Of a DNA stretch of 64,000 nucleotides, positions 1-8,730 are shown one piece after another. Numbering within the stretch: the first letter of the stretch is position 1; each line of letters starts with the position of its first letter. Source of the stretch: Fibrella rubiginis (GTDB lineage Bacteria; Bacteroidota; Bacteroidia; Cytophagales; Spirosomataceae); NCBI RefSeq assembly GCF_017353185.1, contig NZ_JAFMYV010000001.1:558001-622000 (forward strand), written 5' to 3'. The translations under genes were made by a program, and so were the position numbers. A model generated the notes under the pieces. That model was not told the DNA's origin. It ran no database searches and worked only from the letters and a program-made list of their open reading frames with translations.

Positions 1-3000
1 CTCTCTGCCGACGACAAAAGCGCCATGCCCGGCGTGTCGGTGGTTGTGAAAGGAACTACCCGTGGTGCCACCACTGACGCTGAAGGGCGTTATGCTATTG
101 AGGCTGCTACCACCGACAAACTGGTAATCAGTTTTGTAGGTACCGTTACGCAGGAAGTATTGGTAGGTAACCGTTCAGTTATTGACGTTAGCATGACCAC
201 TGATGCCCGTCAGCTAACAGAAGTAGTAGTAACGGGTGTGGGTATTGCCACTACGAAAGCCAAACTCGGTATTGCCGTTGAGTCGGTATCGGCAAAAGAA
301 CTGCCCGCAACACCTTCTGCGTCTATCGATCAGGCATTGGCGGGTAAAATTGCCGGAGCCCAAATCGTGAGCGCCAACGGTACGCCAGGTGCCAAAGCCA
401 ACATCCTGCTGCGGGGTATCAACACCGTGAACCGGGGTACAGCTCCCATTGTACTTATGGACGGTATTCAGGTGGGTGCTACCGACCTGAATACGCTTGA
501 CCTGAGCAGTATTGACCGGGTGGAAGTGGTGCAGGGCGCAGCGGCTTCAACGCTCTATGGTGCGCAGGGGGCTAATGGTGTTATCCAGTTGTTCACCAAA
601 AAAGGACAGGACGGTCCTGTTCACGTGAACATCAACAACAGCTATGCCACCAACGAATACCTGAATATAGGTAACGTTCGTCAGGCCGATAAGCATGCCT
701 TCGTGACCGACGCCAGCAACAATGTCATCGGTGCATCGGGTAAGCCTATTACACTAGACCCCGCCACAACTTACTGGACGGAAAACGTGCAGTATAATGC
801 GCTGGATGTAAACAGCAACGCCAACAAGCCGTATGACCAGAACCTGAAGTTTTACGACAATTATTCGAGGTTTTTCGTCCCATCACAGACGATAAACAAC
901 TCGGTAAACGTGTCGGGTGGTAATGCTAAATCAGACTTCAGTTTCACGCTATCGAACAACTTCCAAGGCAGCAACGTCCGGAATAACGGCGATTTTAACC
1001 GGACCAACCTGGTAAGCAATCTGGGTATAACGCTGGCTAAGAACCTGACGTTGCGGAGCGTTACACAACTGGCCTATACCAGAAACACGCTGAAAGTGTC
1101 AGACCGGACGCTGATTTACTCGCTGAATAATACCCGGCCTTTCGCTGATTACGATTACATCGATCCCGATGGCAACTACGGTGCCTACTATGGTAGCGCG
1201 TCAGGTGTGAACGGCTATAATCCTAACTACTACCAGCAGAACCGGACGCACGACGACAACAAAATAGACCTGTTGCAGAGCTTAACGCTGAACTATAAGC
1301 CCGTTAAGTTCTTGGACCTTAACGCCCGTTACGGTTTAAACTATCAGACTGAAAACGATAACTATTATTTCCGTAACCAGTCGCAGAACCGCAACATCAA
1401 GGTTGACCCCCGCTACTATACGGGTATCAACGCACCGGACGAAAAAGGCGAAATCAGCAATTACGACTATAAGACGGTATTCCAAAATGCGTTTGCAAGC
1501 GCCACCTTCAAAACGGATTTTCAGGAAGATTTCAAGATCAACCTGCCCATCCGTACCTCTACCCTGGTTGGCTTCGACTACCGCAAAAACGTGTTTAGCG
1601 AATATTTCTCGTATGGTGCCGGTTTACCCCTTTATAGCCCGGTAACAGCGGCACAGGCAGGTACCTACCGCATCACCCGCGACAACGTTACGCCTTTCGT
1701 GACCTACGGGTATCTGGTAAGCCAAAACATCGAATATGGTGATTTCGGTGGCGTAACGGCCTCGTACCGGAGTGATTATTCATCGGCTTTTGGTCGGGGG
1801 TCAACGCCGTTTGGCTTCCCTGCAGTGAATACCTACATCCGTCCATCATCGTTTAATTTCTGGCAAAACAGCCCACTGGGCCAGATCATGCCTGAATTTA
1901 AGCTCCGGGCCGCCTATGGCGAAGCGGGTATCCAGCCACAACCGTTTGACCGCTACCCTGTATTGAGCACTCAGACACTGGGCACCAACAACGTATTCTA
2001 CTACGGCTCAACGCTGAACAACCCCGACCTGAACGTAGAAGTGTCAAAAGAAACTGAGATCGGCACTGACTTCTCGATAAAGGGGGGGAACGGCGACTGG
2101 CTGCGCAAACTTAATTTTTCGTTCAGCTACTGGAAACGTAGCACCGACAACGCCATCTACAACGTTGACGTGGCACCCTCATCGGGCATAGGTAAGCTGA
2201 AAGACAATTCATTCTCACTGGCCTCACGCGGATTACAATTCTCGTTGAACACAACCCTGTACCGTGGTCGTGACTTCACCTGGGATTTCACCACCAACTT
2301 CGGTCGGCAGACCTCAGAGATTACGGCGGTGAAAGGCAATGCACAGATCACCGTTACCTCATCGGCGGGTAGCACCAACTATGTACTGCGTGCTGGTGAG
2401 AAAATTGGTCAGTTGTTTGGTTTCATAGCCATCCGCGACCTGAACCAGATTTTGCCCGACGGCACACCGGCCATTGCTGAAGCCAACAAAGGGCTGTATG
2501 AAGTGGCCAGCAATGGCTACGTGGTGAACAAAACCACCAAGCAGCCTCTGTTTAGCTCGAAGCAATACAGCATGGGTGACCCCAACCCTACGTTTACCTC
2601 GTCGTTCATCAACAATGTTTCGTTCCGTAACATGGTGTCGTTGAACTTCCAGTTCGACTGGACGCAGGGTAGTCACATCTACAACCAAACCAAGTCGTGG
2701 ATGTATCGCGATGGCATCAGTTCAGACTACACAAACCCTATCACCATCAATGGTCAAACGGGTGCCTGGACGGCCTTCTACCGCGGCGTGTATCAGGCAG
2801 GTGCCAACAACGGTACAAAAGATTACTTCTACGAAGATGCCTCGTTTGTGCGTTTGCGTAACGTAGCCCTGAGCGTTAACCTCGACAAAATTTTCAGCCG
2901 TCTGCCTGTGCGTAACCTGCAACTGCAATTGAGTGGTCGTAACCTGCTGACCTGGACTAAATACACAGGCATGGATCCTGAAGTTAGCTCAGGTCAGACC

Positions 3001-3096
3001 ACGGGTAACGAAAGCTCAGCCTGGGACCGCGGCACCGACCACAACACCATGCCCAACCTGCGTTCATACCAGATTGGCTTAAACCTTGGTTTTTAA
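1..3096 (+). CDS. SusC/RagA-type TonB-linked outer membrane protein (5' end outside window)
   Basis: The frame is open from the first base, so the signal peptide and the start of the first domain lie outside the window. Visible in order: the end of a carboxypeptidase-regulatory-like beta domain (GVSVVVKGTTRGATTDAEGR), a TonB plug with the SusC hallmark LLRGINT and a VVQGAAASTLYGAQGANGVI segment, then a long beta-barrel ending in NLGF with a terminal aromatic residue, as outer membrane barrels do. By family it imports oligosaccharides or other large ligands with TonB energy, together with the SusD lipoprotein encoded 21 nt downstream. The substrate cannot be told: no glycoside hydrolase lies next to it. 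Family is certain, substrate unknown. Confidence 0.95.
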   Translation, partial: LSADDKSAMPGVSVVVKGTTRGATTDAEGRYAIEAATTDKLVISFVGTVTQEVLVGNRSVIDVSMTTDARQLTEVVVTGVGIATTKAKLGIAVESVSAKELPATPSASIDQALAGKIAGAQIVSANGTPGAKANILLRGINTVNRGTAPIVLMDGIQVGATDLNTLDLSSIDRVEVVQGAAASTLYGAQGANGVIQLFTKKGQDGPVHVNINNSYATNEYLNIGNVRQADKHAFVTDASNNVIGASGKPITLDPATTYWTENVQYNALDVNSNANKPYDQNLKFYDNYSRFFVPSQTINNSVNVSGGNAKSDFSFTLSNNFQGSNVRNNGDFNRTNLVSNLGITLAKNLTLRSVTQLAYTRNTLKVSDRTLIYSLNNTRPFADYDYIDPDGNYGAYYGSASGVNGYNPNYYQQNRTHDDNKIDLLQSLTLNYKPVKFLDLNARYGLNYQTENDNYYFRNQSQNRNIKVDPRYYTGINAPDEKGEISNYDYKTVFQNAFASATFKTDFQEDFKINLPIRTSTLVGFDYRKNVFSEYFSYGAGLPLYSPVTAAQAGTYRITRDNVTPFVTYGYLVSQNIEYGDFGGVTASYRSDYSSAFGRGSTPFGFPAVNTYIRPSSFNFWQNSPLGQIMPEFKLRAAYGEAGIQPQPFDRYPVLSTQTLGTNNVFYYGSTLNNPDLNVEVSKETEIGTDFSIKGGNGDWLRKLNFSFSYWKRSTDNAIYNVDVAPSSGIGKLKDNSFSLASRGLQFSLNTTLYRGRDFTWDFTTNFGRQTSEITAVKGNAQITVTSSAGSTNYVLRAGEKIGQLFGFIAIRDLNQILPDGTPAIAEANKGLYEVASNGYVVNKTTKQPLFSSKQYSMGDPNPTFTSSFINNVSFRNMVSLNFQFDWTQGSHIYNQTKSWMYRDGISSDYTNPITINGQTGAWTAFYRGVYQAGANNGTKDYFYEDASFVRLRNVALSVNLDKIFSRLPVRNLQLQLSGRNLLTWTKYTGMDPEVSSGQTTGNESSAWDRGTDHNTMPNLRSYQIGLNLGF

Positions 3097-3117
3097 TTAA
3101 CCTACCGAATCAAATCA

Positions 3118-4770
3118 ATGAAGACATTTCTTATAAAATCGGGTCTGGTTCTGGCGGCAGCGGGTATGCTGTTTGCCTGCAAAGATCAGCTGGACGTTAA
3201 AAACCCAAACCAGCCGACGCCTTCCAGCGCGGCTACTGAAATTGGGGTTATTTCACTAGCGCAGGGTACCGTCTACATCAACGGGATGGGCAATTCAACC
3301 AACGGCATCAAATACAACGATGGCGTTCCGGGTGGTTTCTGGACTGGAGCTACCGGCTTCCACGCCCTCATGGGTGACGAAATCGGTGAAGAAGCAGCCA
3401 ACCAGTTTGGCAACCAGATTGGTATGCCAGACCTGGTAACCCTCGATGATGGTACCAAGGTGACTAACCCCAGTTCGATCCCCACCCAGAAGGCGTTGCT
3501 GCGTACCGTGAACGTAAACGCCCAGGGTGCATCAAACCCACTGTATTACGAGTGGGCGTACATGTATAACCTCAACAACGGCATGAATTCGGTGCTGGAA
3601 ATTGCAGGAGCTACTAAGTTCTCAGGCGACGCCACCGCACAAGCTGCAAAGTTAAACACGCTGAAGGCCTGGGCCTACTGGTGGAAAGGGTATGCCTATT
3701 CGCGGCTGGGGTCTATCTATTACGCCGGGCTGATCAACGATCAGGTGGGTGTGACCAATGGTAACTACGTTTCGAAGGAGAAGCTGATTGAAGAGGCTGC
3801 CAAAAACTTTGATCTGGCAACAACTGCGTTGACCGCCTTGGGTGCTGGCGATGCCAGCTATACAGAGGTAATGAAAGGGCTGATCCCTGAATTTAACCGG
3901 GTAGGCAAGGGCGTTATTCTGACGCCGGCTATGTGGAAGCGCAATATCAATACGATGAAAGCGCGGAATATCCTGGCTAACACCACGTTGAAGGCCATGT
4001 CGGCAGCGCAATGGGGTCAAATTCTCACGTTGACAACCGATGGAGTTGGTGCGGCTGATAACGTGTTTACAGGCCGGTCGAATGACAACGGCGATTTTAT
4101 TAACCGTCTGAACGGTACCATCGCCTTGAAGTCAACCGGACCGCCAGCGTCAATCACCTACAAAATCAGCGAACGGTTGATTCAGGATTTTCCAGTGGGT
4201 GACAAGCGGTTGGCTAATAACTTTACGCAACTAGCCGCCCCCGCGCTGTTCAACACCGACCGGGGCAACTCATTCAACACGCGCTGGCAGCTGGTAAACA
4301 AAGGCAAAGGACTGGCCGGCGTGATTGTTTACAGCAACCAGGACGTAGGCGCCCATGAATTGTATCTGGCCAGTACTTACGAAGAAAACGAGCTGATGAA
4401 AGCCGAGGCGCTGATCAACACGGGCAAGGTAGAAGACGGTCTGAAATCGATTGATGCCGTACGTCTATCGCAGGGGGCTGGCCTCACCGCCGTTGCCGGA
4501 ACAGGTCTTACGCAGGCGCAGGCGCAGGAAGAGTTACGCAAAGAACGCCGTGTGGCGCTGGCTTTCCGTGGGTTGGCTTTTTATGACGCCCGCCGTTATG
4601 AGTTCATTAATAACGGACGTACCAATGCCGTTGTTATCGACAAAGCAGGCAAGCTGAACACCAAAGCAACCATCACCTATAACTTCCTGGACTACTGGGA
4701 TGTACCGGACAATGAACTGGCTTATAACCCAGCCGTGACAGGCAGCGCGCCCATCAAGAATCCGAAATAA
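3118..4770 (+). CDS. SusD/RagB-family nutrient-binding outer membrane lipoprotein
   Basis: 550 residues. The N-terminus is a lipoprotein signal with lipobox LFAC (lipidated Cys about residue 21) followed by DQLDVKNPNQPT, a usual SusD opening. The C-terminal part has the SusD-type segments ELMKAEALINTG and ELRKERRVALAFRGLAFYDARRY. It forms the surface lid of the SusC transporter encoded just upstream and should share its mRNA. A strong terminator follows directly. Its ligand is not predictable from sequence. Confidence 0.94.
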   Translation: MKTFLIKSGLVLAAAGMLFACKDQLDVKNPNQPTPSSAATEIGVISLAQGTVYINGMGNSTNGIKYNDGVPGGFWTGATGFHALMGDEIGEEAANQFGNQIGMPDLVTLDDGTKVTNPSSIPTQKALLRTVNVNAQGASNPLYYEWAYMYNLNNGMNSVLEIAGATKFSGDATAQAAKLNTLKAWAYWWKGYAYSRLGSIYYAGLINDQVGVTNGNYVSKEKLIEEAAKNFDLATTALTALGAGDASYTEVMKGLIPEFNRVGKGVILTPAMWKRNINTMKARNILANTTLKAMSAAQWGQILTLTTDGVGAADNVFTGRSNDNGDFINRLNGTIALKSTGPPASITYKISERLIQDFPVGDKRLANNFTQLAAPALFNTDRGNSFNTRWQLVNKGKGLAGVIVYSNQDVGAHELYLASTYEENELMKAEALINTGKVEDGLKSIDAVRLSQGAGLTAVAGTGLTQAQAQEELRKERRVALAFRGLAFYDARRYEFINNGRTNAVVIDKAGKLNTKATITYNFLDYWDVPDNELAYNPAVTGSAPIKNPK

Positions 4771-4790
4771 TACAGCTTTCTTTACCCGTC

Positions 4791-4822
4791 AAAAACGCCC
4801 GGCCCACCAGCCGGGCGTTTTT
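4791..4822. terminator. Bidirectional intrinsic terminator
   Basis: A perfect 12-bp stem (AAAAACGCCCGG / CCGGGCGTTTTT) with an 8-nt loop gives a GC-rich hairpin with a T tract on both strands. It sits between the convergent susD-like gene and the DUF486 gene, and its right arm overlaps the first two bases of the latter's stop triplet. Confidence 0.9.
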
Positions 4823-5147
4823 ATTTCTTGAAAACAACCCAAACCGCCATCACGATGAGCGCAAAACCAACAAGGTAGTTCCAGCGTAGAGGCTCTTTGA
4901 GGTACAAAATGGCGAACCCTACAAATACCAGTAGGCTGATAACTTCCTGAATGATCTTGAGTTGAAACGCACTGAACACGTAAGAACCATAGCGGTTAGC
5001 GGGTACAGCCAGACAATACTCCACCGAAGCAATAAGCCAACTGATAAGAATAACCTTCCAGAGTGCCTCTTCCCGAGCCTTCAGATGCCAGTACCAGGCC
5101 GTGGTCATGAATAAGTTCGAGAAAAAAAGCAGAACAATGGTGCGCAT
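4821..5147 (-). CDS. DMT-superfamily small membrane protein (DUF486)
   Basis: 108 residues with about four hydrophobic helices and the DUF486 pattern: MRTIVLLFFSNLFMTTAWYW at the start, SVEYCLAVPANRYG in the middle, and WNYLVGFALIVMAVWVVFKK at the end. The length is typical of the family. DUF486 proteins resemble half-size drug/metabolite transporters; their substrate is not known. It is read divergently from the OmpA-like gene, and its 3' end meets the shared terminator with susD. Confidence 0.85.
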   Translation of the reverse strand: MRTIVLLFFSNLFMTTAWYWHLKAREEALWKVILISWLIASVEYCLAVPANRYGSYVFSAFQLKIIQEVISLLVFVGFAILYLKEPLRWNYLVGFALIVMAVWVVFKK

Positions 5148-5234
5148 AAAACGGAGCGATGAATCGTGATTAAACGTAAACTACGCCGGACAATCTAACG
5201 TTTTGACTACGGTGTTCACGTAGGCTCCGTTCAT

Positions 5235-6488
5235 ATGCAAACCCGCTTTATTGCTCTGCTTTTCGGTTGGCTCGTTGCCCTTTCGGCGGCAGCGCAGTCG
5301 GTCGACTATTCGACGCCCAGGCCACGCATTGATGACATCAACGACCCCGACGTGGTGATTAATCGCATCGACCTGACTGCCAAATACACCATCATCTATA
5401 TGCGGTTTCGGGATGGCCAGGACGAGCAACCCGCCCCATCGCGTCGGTTGCGTATTCCGGGCATTCCCTACCCCATTCCCGACCGCGTTGGTGGTGGCGG
5501 GCGCACGATTCACTTTGTGCCCACCGCCCGGCTCTATGCCAACGGTGGGGCGCGCTCGTTCAAATTTATCAAAGCCGACAATATTCCAACCCAAAAACGG
5601 CGGTCAGTGCAACCCGGCGAACAGGTTGACTTTGTCGCTTACTTTGAACGCCTCGACCCCGGCATTGAGGTTTTTGATCTGTTTGAATGTTCAGACCGTA
5701 ATCGCCCGGGCGAAACCTGTTTCAACTTCTGGGGCGTACACGTGATCAACCCGCTGAAACAGCGATTCCCACCACCGACCACCCCGCCGGTGAAACCACG
5801 CCCCACGCCCCCACCTGCCCCCAAACCTACGCCAGAGCCTGAGTATAAGCCCACACCCCCCGCCGACGTGCTGGCTATCAAAGGCACCGTGCGTGATGCC
5901 AAAACCGGCAAACCGGTGCCTGCTACACTTACTTACCGGTTGCTGTCAGGCCCCGAATCGGGTGGCAGCGAGGCGGCAGATTCTATCCGGGCACAGGCCG
6001 CAGATGGTGCCTACCGTATTCCAGGTGCGGCGCTTACCGTTTGGGATGTAACAGTAACGGCGCGGGGCTATTTTGGGCAGCGCGACACCATTGCCATTAG
6101 CCGTGCCGAGAAAACGGTCAATTTTGATCTGATGCCCATTGTCGCAGGCGCGAAGATCACGCTAAAAAATATCTACTTCGCCCAGTCAAAATATGAGTTG
6201 CAGGCGGAGTCGTTTCCTGAACTGGACCGGCTGGTGACGGTGATGCGGCAAAACCCGACCATGACCATCAAGCTGGAAGGGCATACCGACATTATCGGCG
6301 ATTTCGACGCTAACCTGGAACTGTCGCGCAATCGTGTTTTTGCCGTAAAACGCTACCTGATGAGTAAAGGCATTGCCGAATCGCGCGTGGAAGCCGTTGG
6401 CTATGGTCACTCGCGCCCCATCAACAGCACCCGCGGCACACCCCACCCAGAGAACCGGCGGGTGGAAATGGTGATAACAAAAGTCTAA
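5235..6488 (+). CDS. OmpA-family envelope protein with proline-rich linker
   Basis: 417 residues. Signal peptide (cleavage after AAAQ near residue 21), an unassigned N-terminal domain to about residue 175, a Pro/Lys-rich linker (about 178-213), a carboxypeptidase-regulatory-like beta domain (AIKGTVRDAKTGKPVPATL) and a C-terminal OmpA peptidoglycan-binding domain (LEGHTD, LSRNRVFAVKRYL, GYGHSRP, ENRRVEM). By family the last domain holds peptidoglycan, so the protein probably tethers an outer-membrane or periplasmic complex to the wall. The final codons AAA GTC TAA run into the left arm of the downstream palindrome. Confidence 0.88.
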   Translation: MQTRFIALLFGWLVALSAAAQSVDYSTPRPRIDDINDPDVVINRIDLTAKYTIIYMRFRDGQDEQPAPSRRLRIPGIPYPIPDRVGGGGRTIHFVPTARLYANGGARSFKFIKADNIPTQKRRSVQPGEQVDFVAYFERLDPGIEVFDLFECSDRNRPGETCFNFWGVHVINPLKQRFPPPTTPPVKPRPTPPPAPKPTPEPEYKPTPPADVLAIKGTVRDAKTGKPVPATLTYRLLSGPESGGSEAADSIRAQAADGAYRIPGAALTVWDVTVTARGYFGQRDTIAISRAEKTVNFDLMPIVAGAKITLKNIYFAQSKYELQAESFPELDRLVTVMRQNPTMTIKLEGHTDIIGDFDANLELSRNRVFAVKRYLMSKGIAESRVEAVGYGHSRPINSTRGTPHPENRRVEMVITKV

Positions 6489-6579
6489 AGTTCAATGTCT
6501 AAGGTCTAACGTTGCTCCGCGCACATACGGTACTCAGTACGCGGAGCAACGTTAGACCTTAGACATTGAACTTTAGACT
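6482..6579. repeat. Long perfect inverted repeat (GTCTAA family)
   Basis: Two perfectly complementary 40-nt arms (6482-6521 and 6540-6579) enclose an 18-nt loop. The arms are built of quasi-tandem GTCTAA/AGTTC units and end at the loop with GTTGCTCCGCG. The left arm contains the stop codon of the OmpA gene; the right arm stops one base before the ATG of the endonuclease gene, so the element fills the whole gap. Confidence 0.95.
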
Positions 6580-6580
6580 C

Positions 6581-7240
6581 ATGACCTCCTTCCTCCTCGA
6601 TACCGTCCTGGCCGCTATTGAACCGGCTATTGCCCAATACCCTAAAGCGGCTATGTTTGACTTGTCTGAGCGGGGATATAACAGTTTGTTTGAACAGCTT
6701 ATTTCGTGCATCGTTTCTATCCGAACCCTCGACGAAACGACCATTCCGGTCTCACTGCGGCTGTTTGATGTGGCCCGTACCCCCGCCGAACTTGCCGCGC
6801 TTTCGCCCGATGAACTGATCCCGCTGCTCTATGGCACCACCTACCCCGATCAGAAAGCCTATACCATGATCGGCATTGCCCAACGCGTGATGAACGATTT
6901 CGGTGGTGAGCTACCGGCAGACTATACCGTGCTGACGTCACTGAAAGGGGTGGGCCCAAAATGTGCCAACCTGGCGCTGGGTGTAGCCACCGGGCAGGCG
7001 GCTATCAGTGTCGACGTTCATGTGCACCGGGTGGTGAACCGCTGGGGCTACGTGCAAACCAAAACACCCGAGCAAACACTGACCGTGCTGGAAAAACAAG
7101 TGCCCGTGGCGCAGTGGATCAACATAAACCGGTTGCTGATGCCCTTCGGCAAACACATCTGCACCGGTACATTACCCCATTGCTCCACCTGCCCCGTGTT
7201 GCAATACTGCGCCCAGGTAGGGGTGGAAAAACACAGGTGA
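6581..7240 (+). CDS. nth: Endonuclease III family DNA glycosylase/AP lyase
   Basis: 219 residues from the ATG directly after the palindrome; a TTG codon upstream lies inside the palindrome and is not a likely start. Helix-hairpin-helix LKGVGPKCAN carries the catalytic Lys (K127), SVDVHVHRV carries the catalytic Asp (D145), and C194-X6-C201-X2-C204-X5-C210 is the [4Fe-4S] loop. By family it removes oxidised pyrimidines and nicks AP sites in base excision repair. All key residues are present. It lacks the usual LxxxTLPGVGRKTAN wording (it has LTSLKGVGPKCANLALG), so it is a divergent branch of the family. Confidence 0.92.
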   Translation: MTSFLLDTVLAAIEPAIAQYPKAAMFDLSERGYNSLFEQLISCIVSIRTLDETTIPVSLRLFDVARTPAELAALSPDELIPLLYGTTYPDQKAYTMIGIAQRVMNDFGGELPADYTVLTSLKGVGPKCANLALGVATGQAAISVDVHVHRVVNRWGYVQTKTPEQTLTVLEKQVPVAQWININRLLMPFGKHICTGTLPHCSTCPVLQYCAQVGVEKHR

Positions 7241-7357
7241 TGGAGGATTTACGATTGACGATGTACGACTTACGATTGGTTGCTTTCGCCAGAACACTTA
7301 CACGCTGGCGAAAGCAACCAATCGTAAGTCGTACATCGTCAATCGTAAATCCTCCAT
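7240..7357. repeat. Long perfect inverted repeat (TTACGAT family)
   Basis: 53-nt arms (7240-7292 and 7305-7357) are perfectly complementary around a 12-nt loop. Arms are quasi-tandem units of the type TTACGATTG / ACGATGTACGAC and end at the loop with GGTTGCTTTCGCCAG. The outermost base is the last base of the nth stop codon. Confidence 0.95.
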
Positions 7358-7369
7358 TCCTGCTCCTTA

Positions 7370-7377
7370 TAAATTTG
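7370..7377 (+). promoter_or_regulatory. -7 promoter element TAAATTTG for the J-domain gene
   Basis: Exact match to the Bacteroidota -7 consensus TAnnTTTG, three bases before the ATG. With the usual spacing from this element the transcript would begin at or within a base or two of the start codon, a leaderless mRNA. I could not place a convincing -33 TTTG because the upstream sequence is palindrome arm. Confidence 0.55.
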
Positions 7378-7380
7378 TAC

Positions 7381-8529
7381 ATGAGCAAACAGCCCCAGCA
7401 ACAGGTCGTGCGGATTGCCACGGACACGGCCGTCCCGTTGTCGAAACAGCAGAAAGCCTTCAACCGCTATACCAAACGTATTGCCGATCAGGAGAAACTG
7501 ATTGCTGAACTCAGGACTGCCATTGACAAAGGCCGCCAGCGAATTCAGGTTGAGCTGTTGCCGTTGCGCAACCAATTCGATGCCCTGCGGGCTGACATGG
7601 TGCGGCTATTCGACCGCATGAACACCCACCATACCTTCACTAAGCCTGAACGCAAAAAACTGGCTTATCTGATCACCGATATCTCGTACGAACTGATCCA
7701 GAAGGGCCACGAAGACCTCACCGAAATCCACGACCGCTACGATGAGGGCGGTTTTGAGGCGGCCATGGCCGAAGCAGAGGGAGAAAGTGTAGCGTCGATG
7801 CGGATGATGGCCGAAATGATGTTCGGTATTGACTTTGACCCGTCGGTTGATGTCAGCGATCCGGACAAACTGAGGGAATACATTAGCCAACAACTGCACC
7901 AGCGAGCCGAAGCCGACGCGCAACGACGGCAGGAGGCCGAGGCAAAACAGGCCAGTAAACCTAAGTCAGAGAAACAGCAGGCCCGCGAGGCTAAAAAACA
8001 AGCCCAGGCACTCAACGTGACCAAGGCCGTGCGGGCGTTGTATATGGATCTGGTAAAGGCGTTTCACCCCGATCGTGAACCCGATGAGGCCGAAAAAGCC
8101 CGCAAAACAGGCATTATGCAGCGGGTGACGGAGGCTTATGAAAAAAGCGACCTCATGGGTCTGTTCCGGCTGCAACTGGAGTTTGAACGTATCGATCAGG
8201 CACATCTGGAAAAGCTGGCCGACAGCCAGTTGATTTATTACAACAAAATCCTCAGGCAGCAGGCCGACGAACTAGACGGGCAGTTGGCGCAGATTCAGCA
8301 TGAATTGCGCGCCATGACGGGCGGCGGTAGCTTGTTTGGCTCTAGCACAGCTGTAGGACTGGACTACGCCATTAATGGCGACATTAAAGCGGTGAAGGCG
8401 GATATCAAAACGTTGAAAAACGACCTGAAAACGCTGGCTAACCCCGCCGTTATGAGGGCGTGGCTGAAAACATTTCGTATTCCTAAAGACATAGGCATCG
8501 AACCGGCGGCGGGTTTTGGCTATTTCTGA
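7381..8529 (+). CDS. J-domain-containing protein with coiled-coil N-terminus
   Basis: 382 residues. Start chosen at the ATG (MSKQPQQQVV) after the -7 element; longer readings run through the palindrome. Residues 20-80 and 160-215 are charged and coiled-coil-like. A divergent J-domain lies near residues 220-275 (AVRALYMDLVKAFHPDRE), with the HPD tripeptide at 229-231 that stimulates DnaK ATPase in this family. No Gly/Phe or zinc region follows, so it is a class C (specialised) J-protein. A second helical region follows to the C-terminus. The client is unknown. Confidence 0.75.
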   Translation: MSKQPQQQVVRIATDTAVPLSKQQKAFNRYTKRIADQEKLIAELRTAIDKGRQRIQVELLPLRNQFDALRADMVRLFDRMNTHHTFTKPERKKLAYLITDISYELIQKGHEDLTEIHDRYDEGGFEAAMAEAEGESVASMRMMAEMMFGIDFDPSVDVSDPDKLREYISQQLHQRAEADAQRRQEAEAKQASKPKSEKQQAREAKKQAQALNVTKAVRALYMDLVKAFHPDREPDEAEKARKTGIMQRVTEAYEKSDLMGLFRLQLEFERIDQAHLEKLADSQLIYYNKILRQQADELDGQLAQIQHELRAMTGGGSLFGSSTAVGLDYAINGDIKAVKADIKTLKNDLKTLANPAVMRAWLKTFRIPKDIGIEPAAGFGYF

Positions 8530-8620
8530 CTGTTTAAGCCGTTTATCGGGTGCTGTGACCATTCCATCGGGAAATAAAGCCCGTTCGTCAACTTAGTTGT
8601 CTATCTGAAATAGTCCTGCT

Positions 8621-8628
8621 TACATTTG
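8621..8628 (+). promoter_or_regulatory. -7 promoter element TACATTTG for the TonB-dependent receptor
   Basis: Exact TAnnTTTG match in the 201-nt gap before the receptor gene, about 100 nt upstream of the ATG. A TTG at 8597-8599 lies about 21 nt upstream and could serve as the -33 element. This gap has no palindrome and is the only one here with a long leader, so post-transcriptional control is possible; I see no clear riboswitch fold. Confidence 0.45.
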
Positions 8629-8730
8629 TGACTTAGGCTAGATTACACGCAACGGTTAAGACGATTCTTCGTCTCTGTAGTTGTGTGATTAATAGCTTGT
8701 TGCACATACTCAGCGATACAACCTACATTC

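Noticed and set aside
6961-7380. N-terminal extension of the J-domain protein
   Set aside because: It would overlap nth in another frame and read through a 53-bp perfect palindrome; the ATG at 7381 has its own -7 element.
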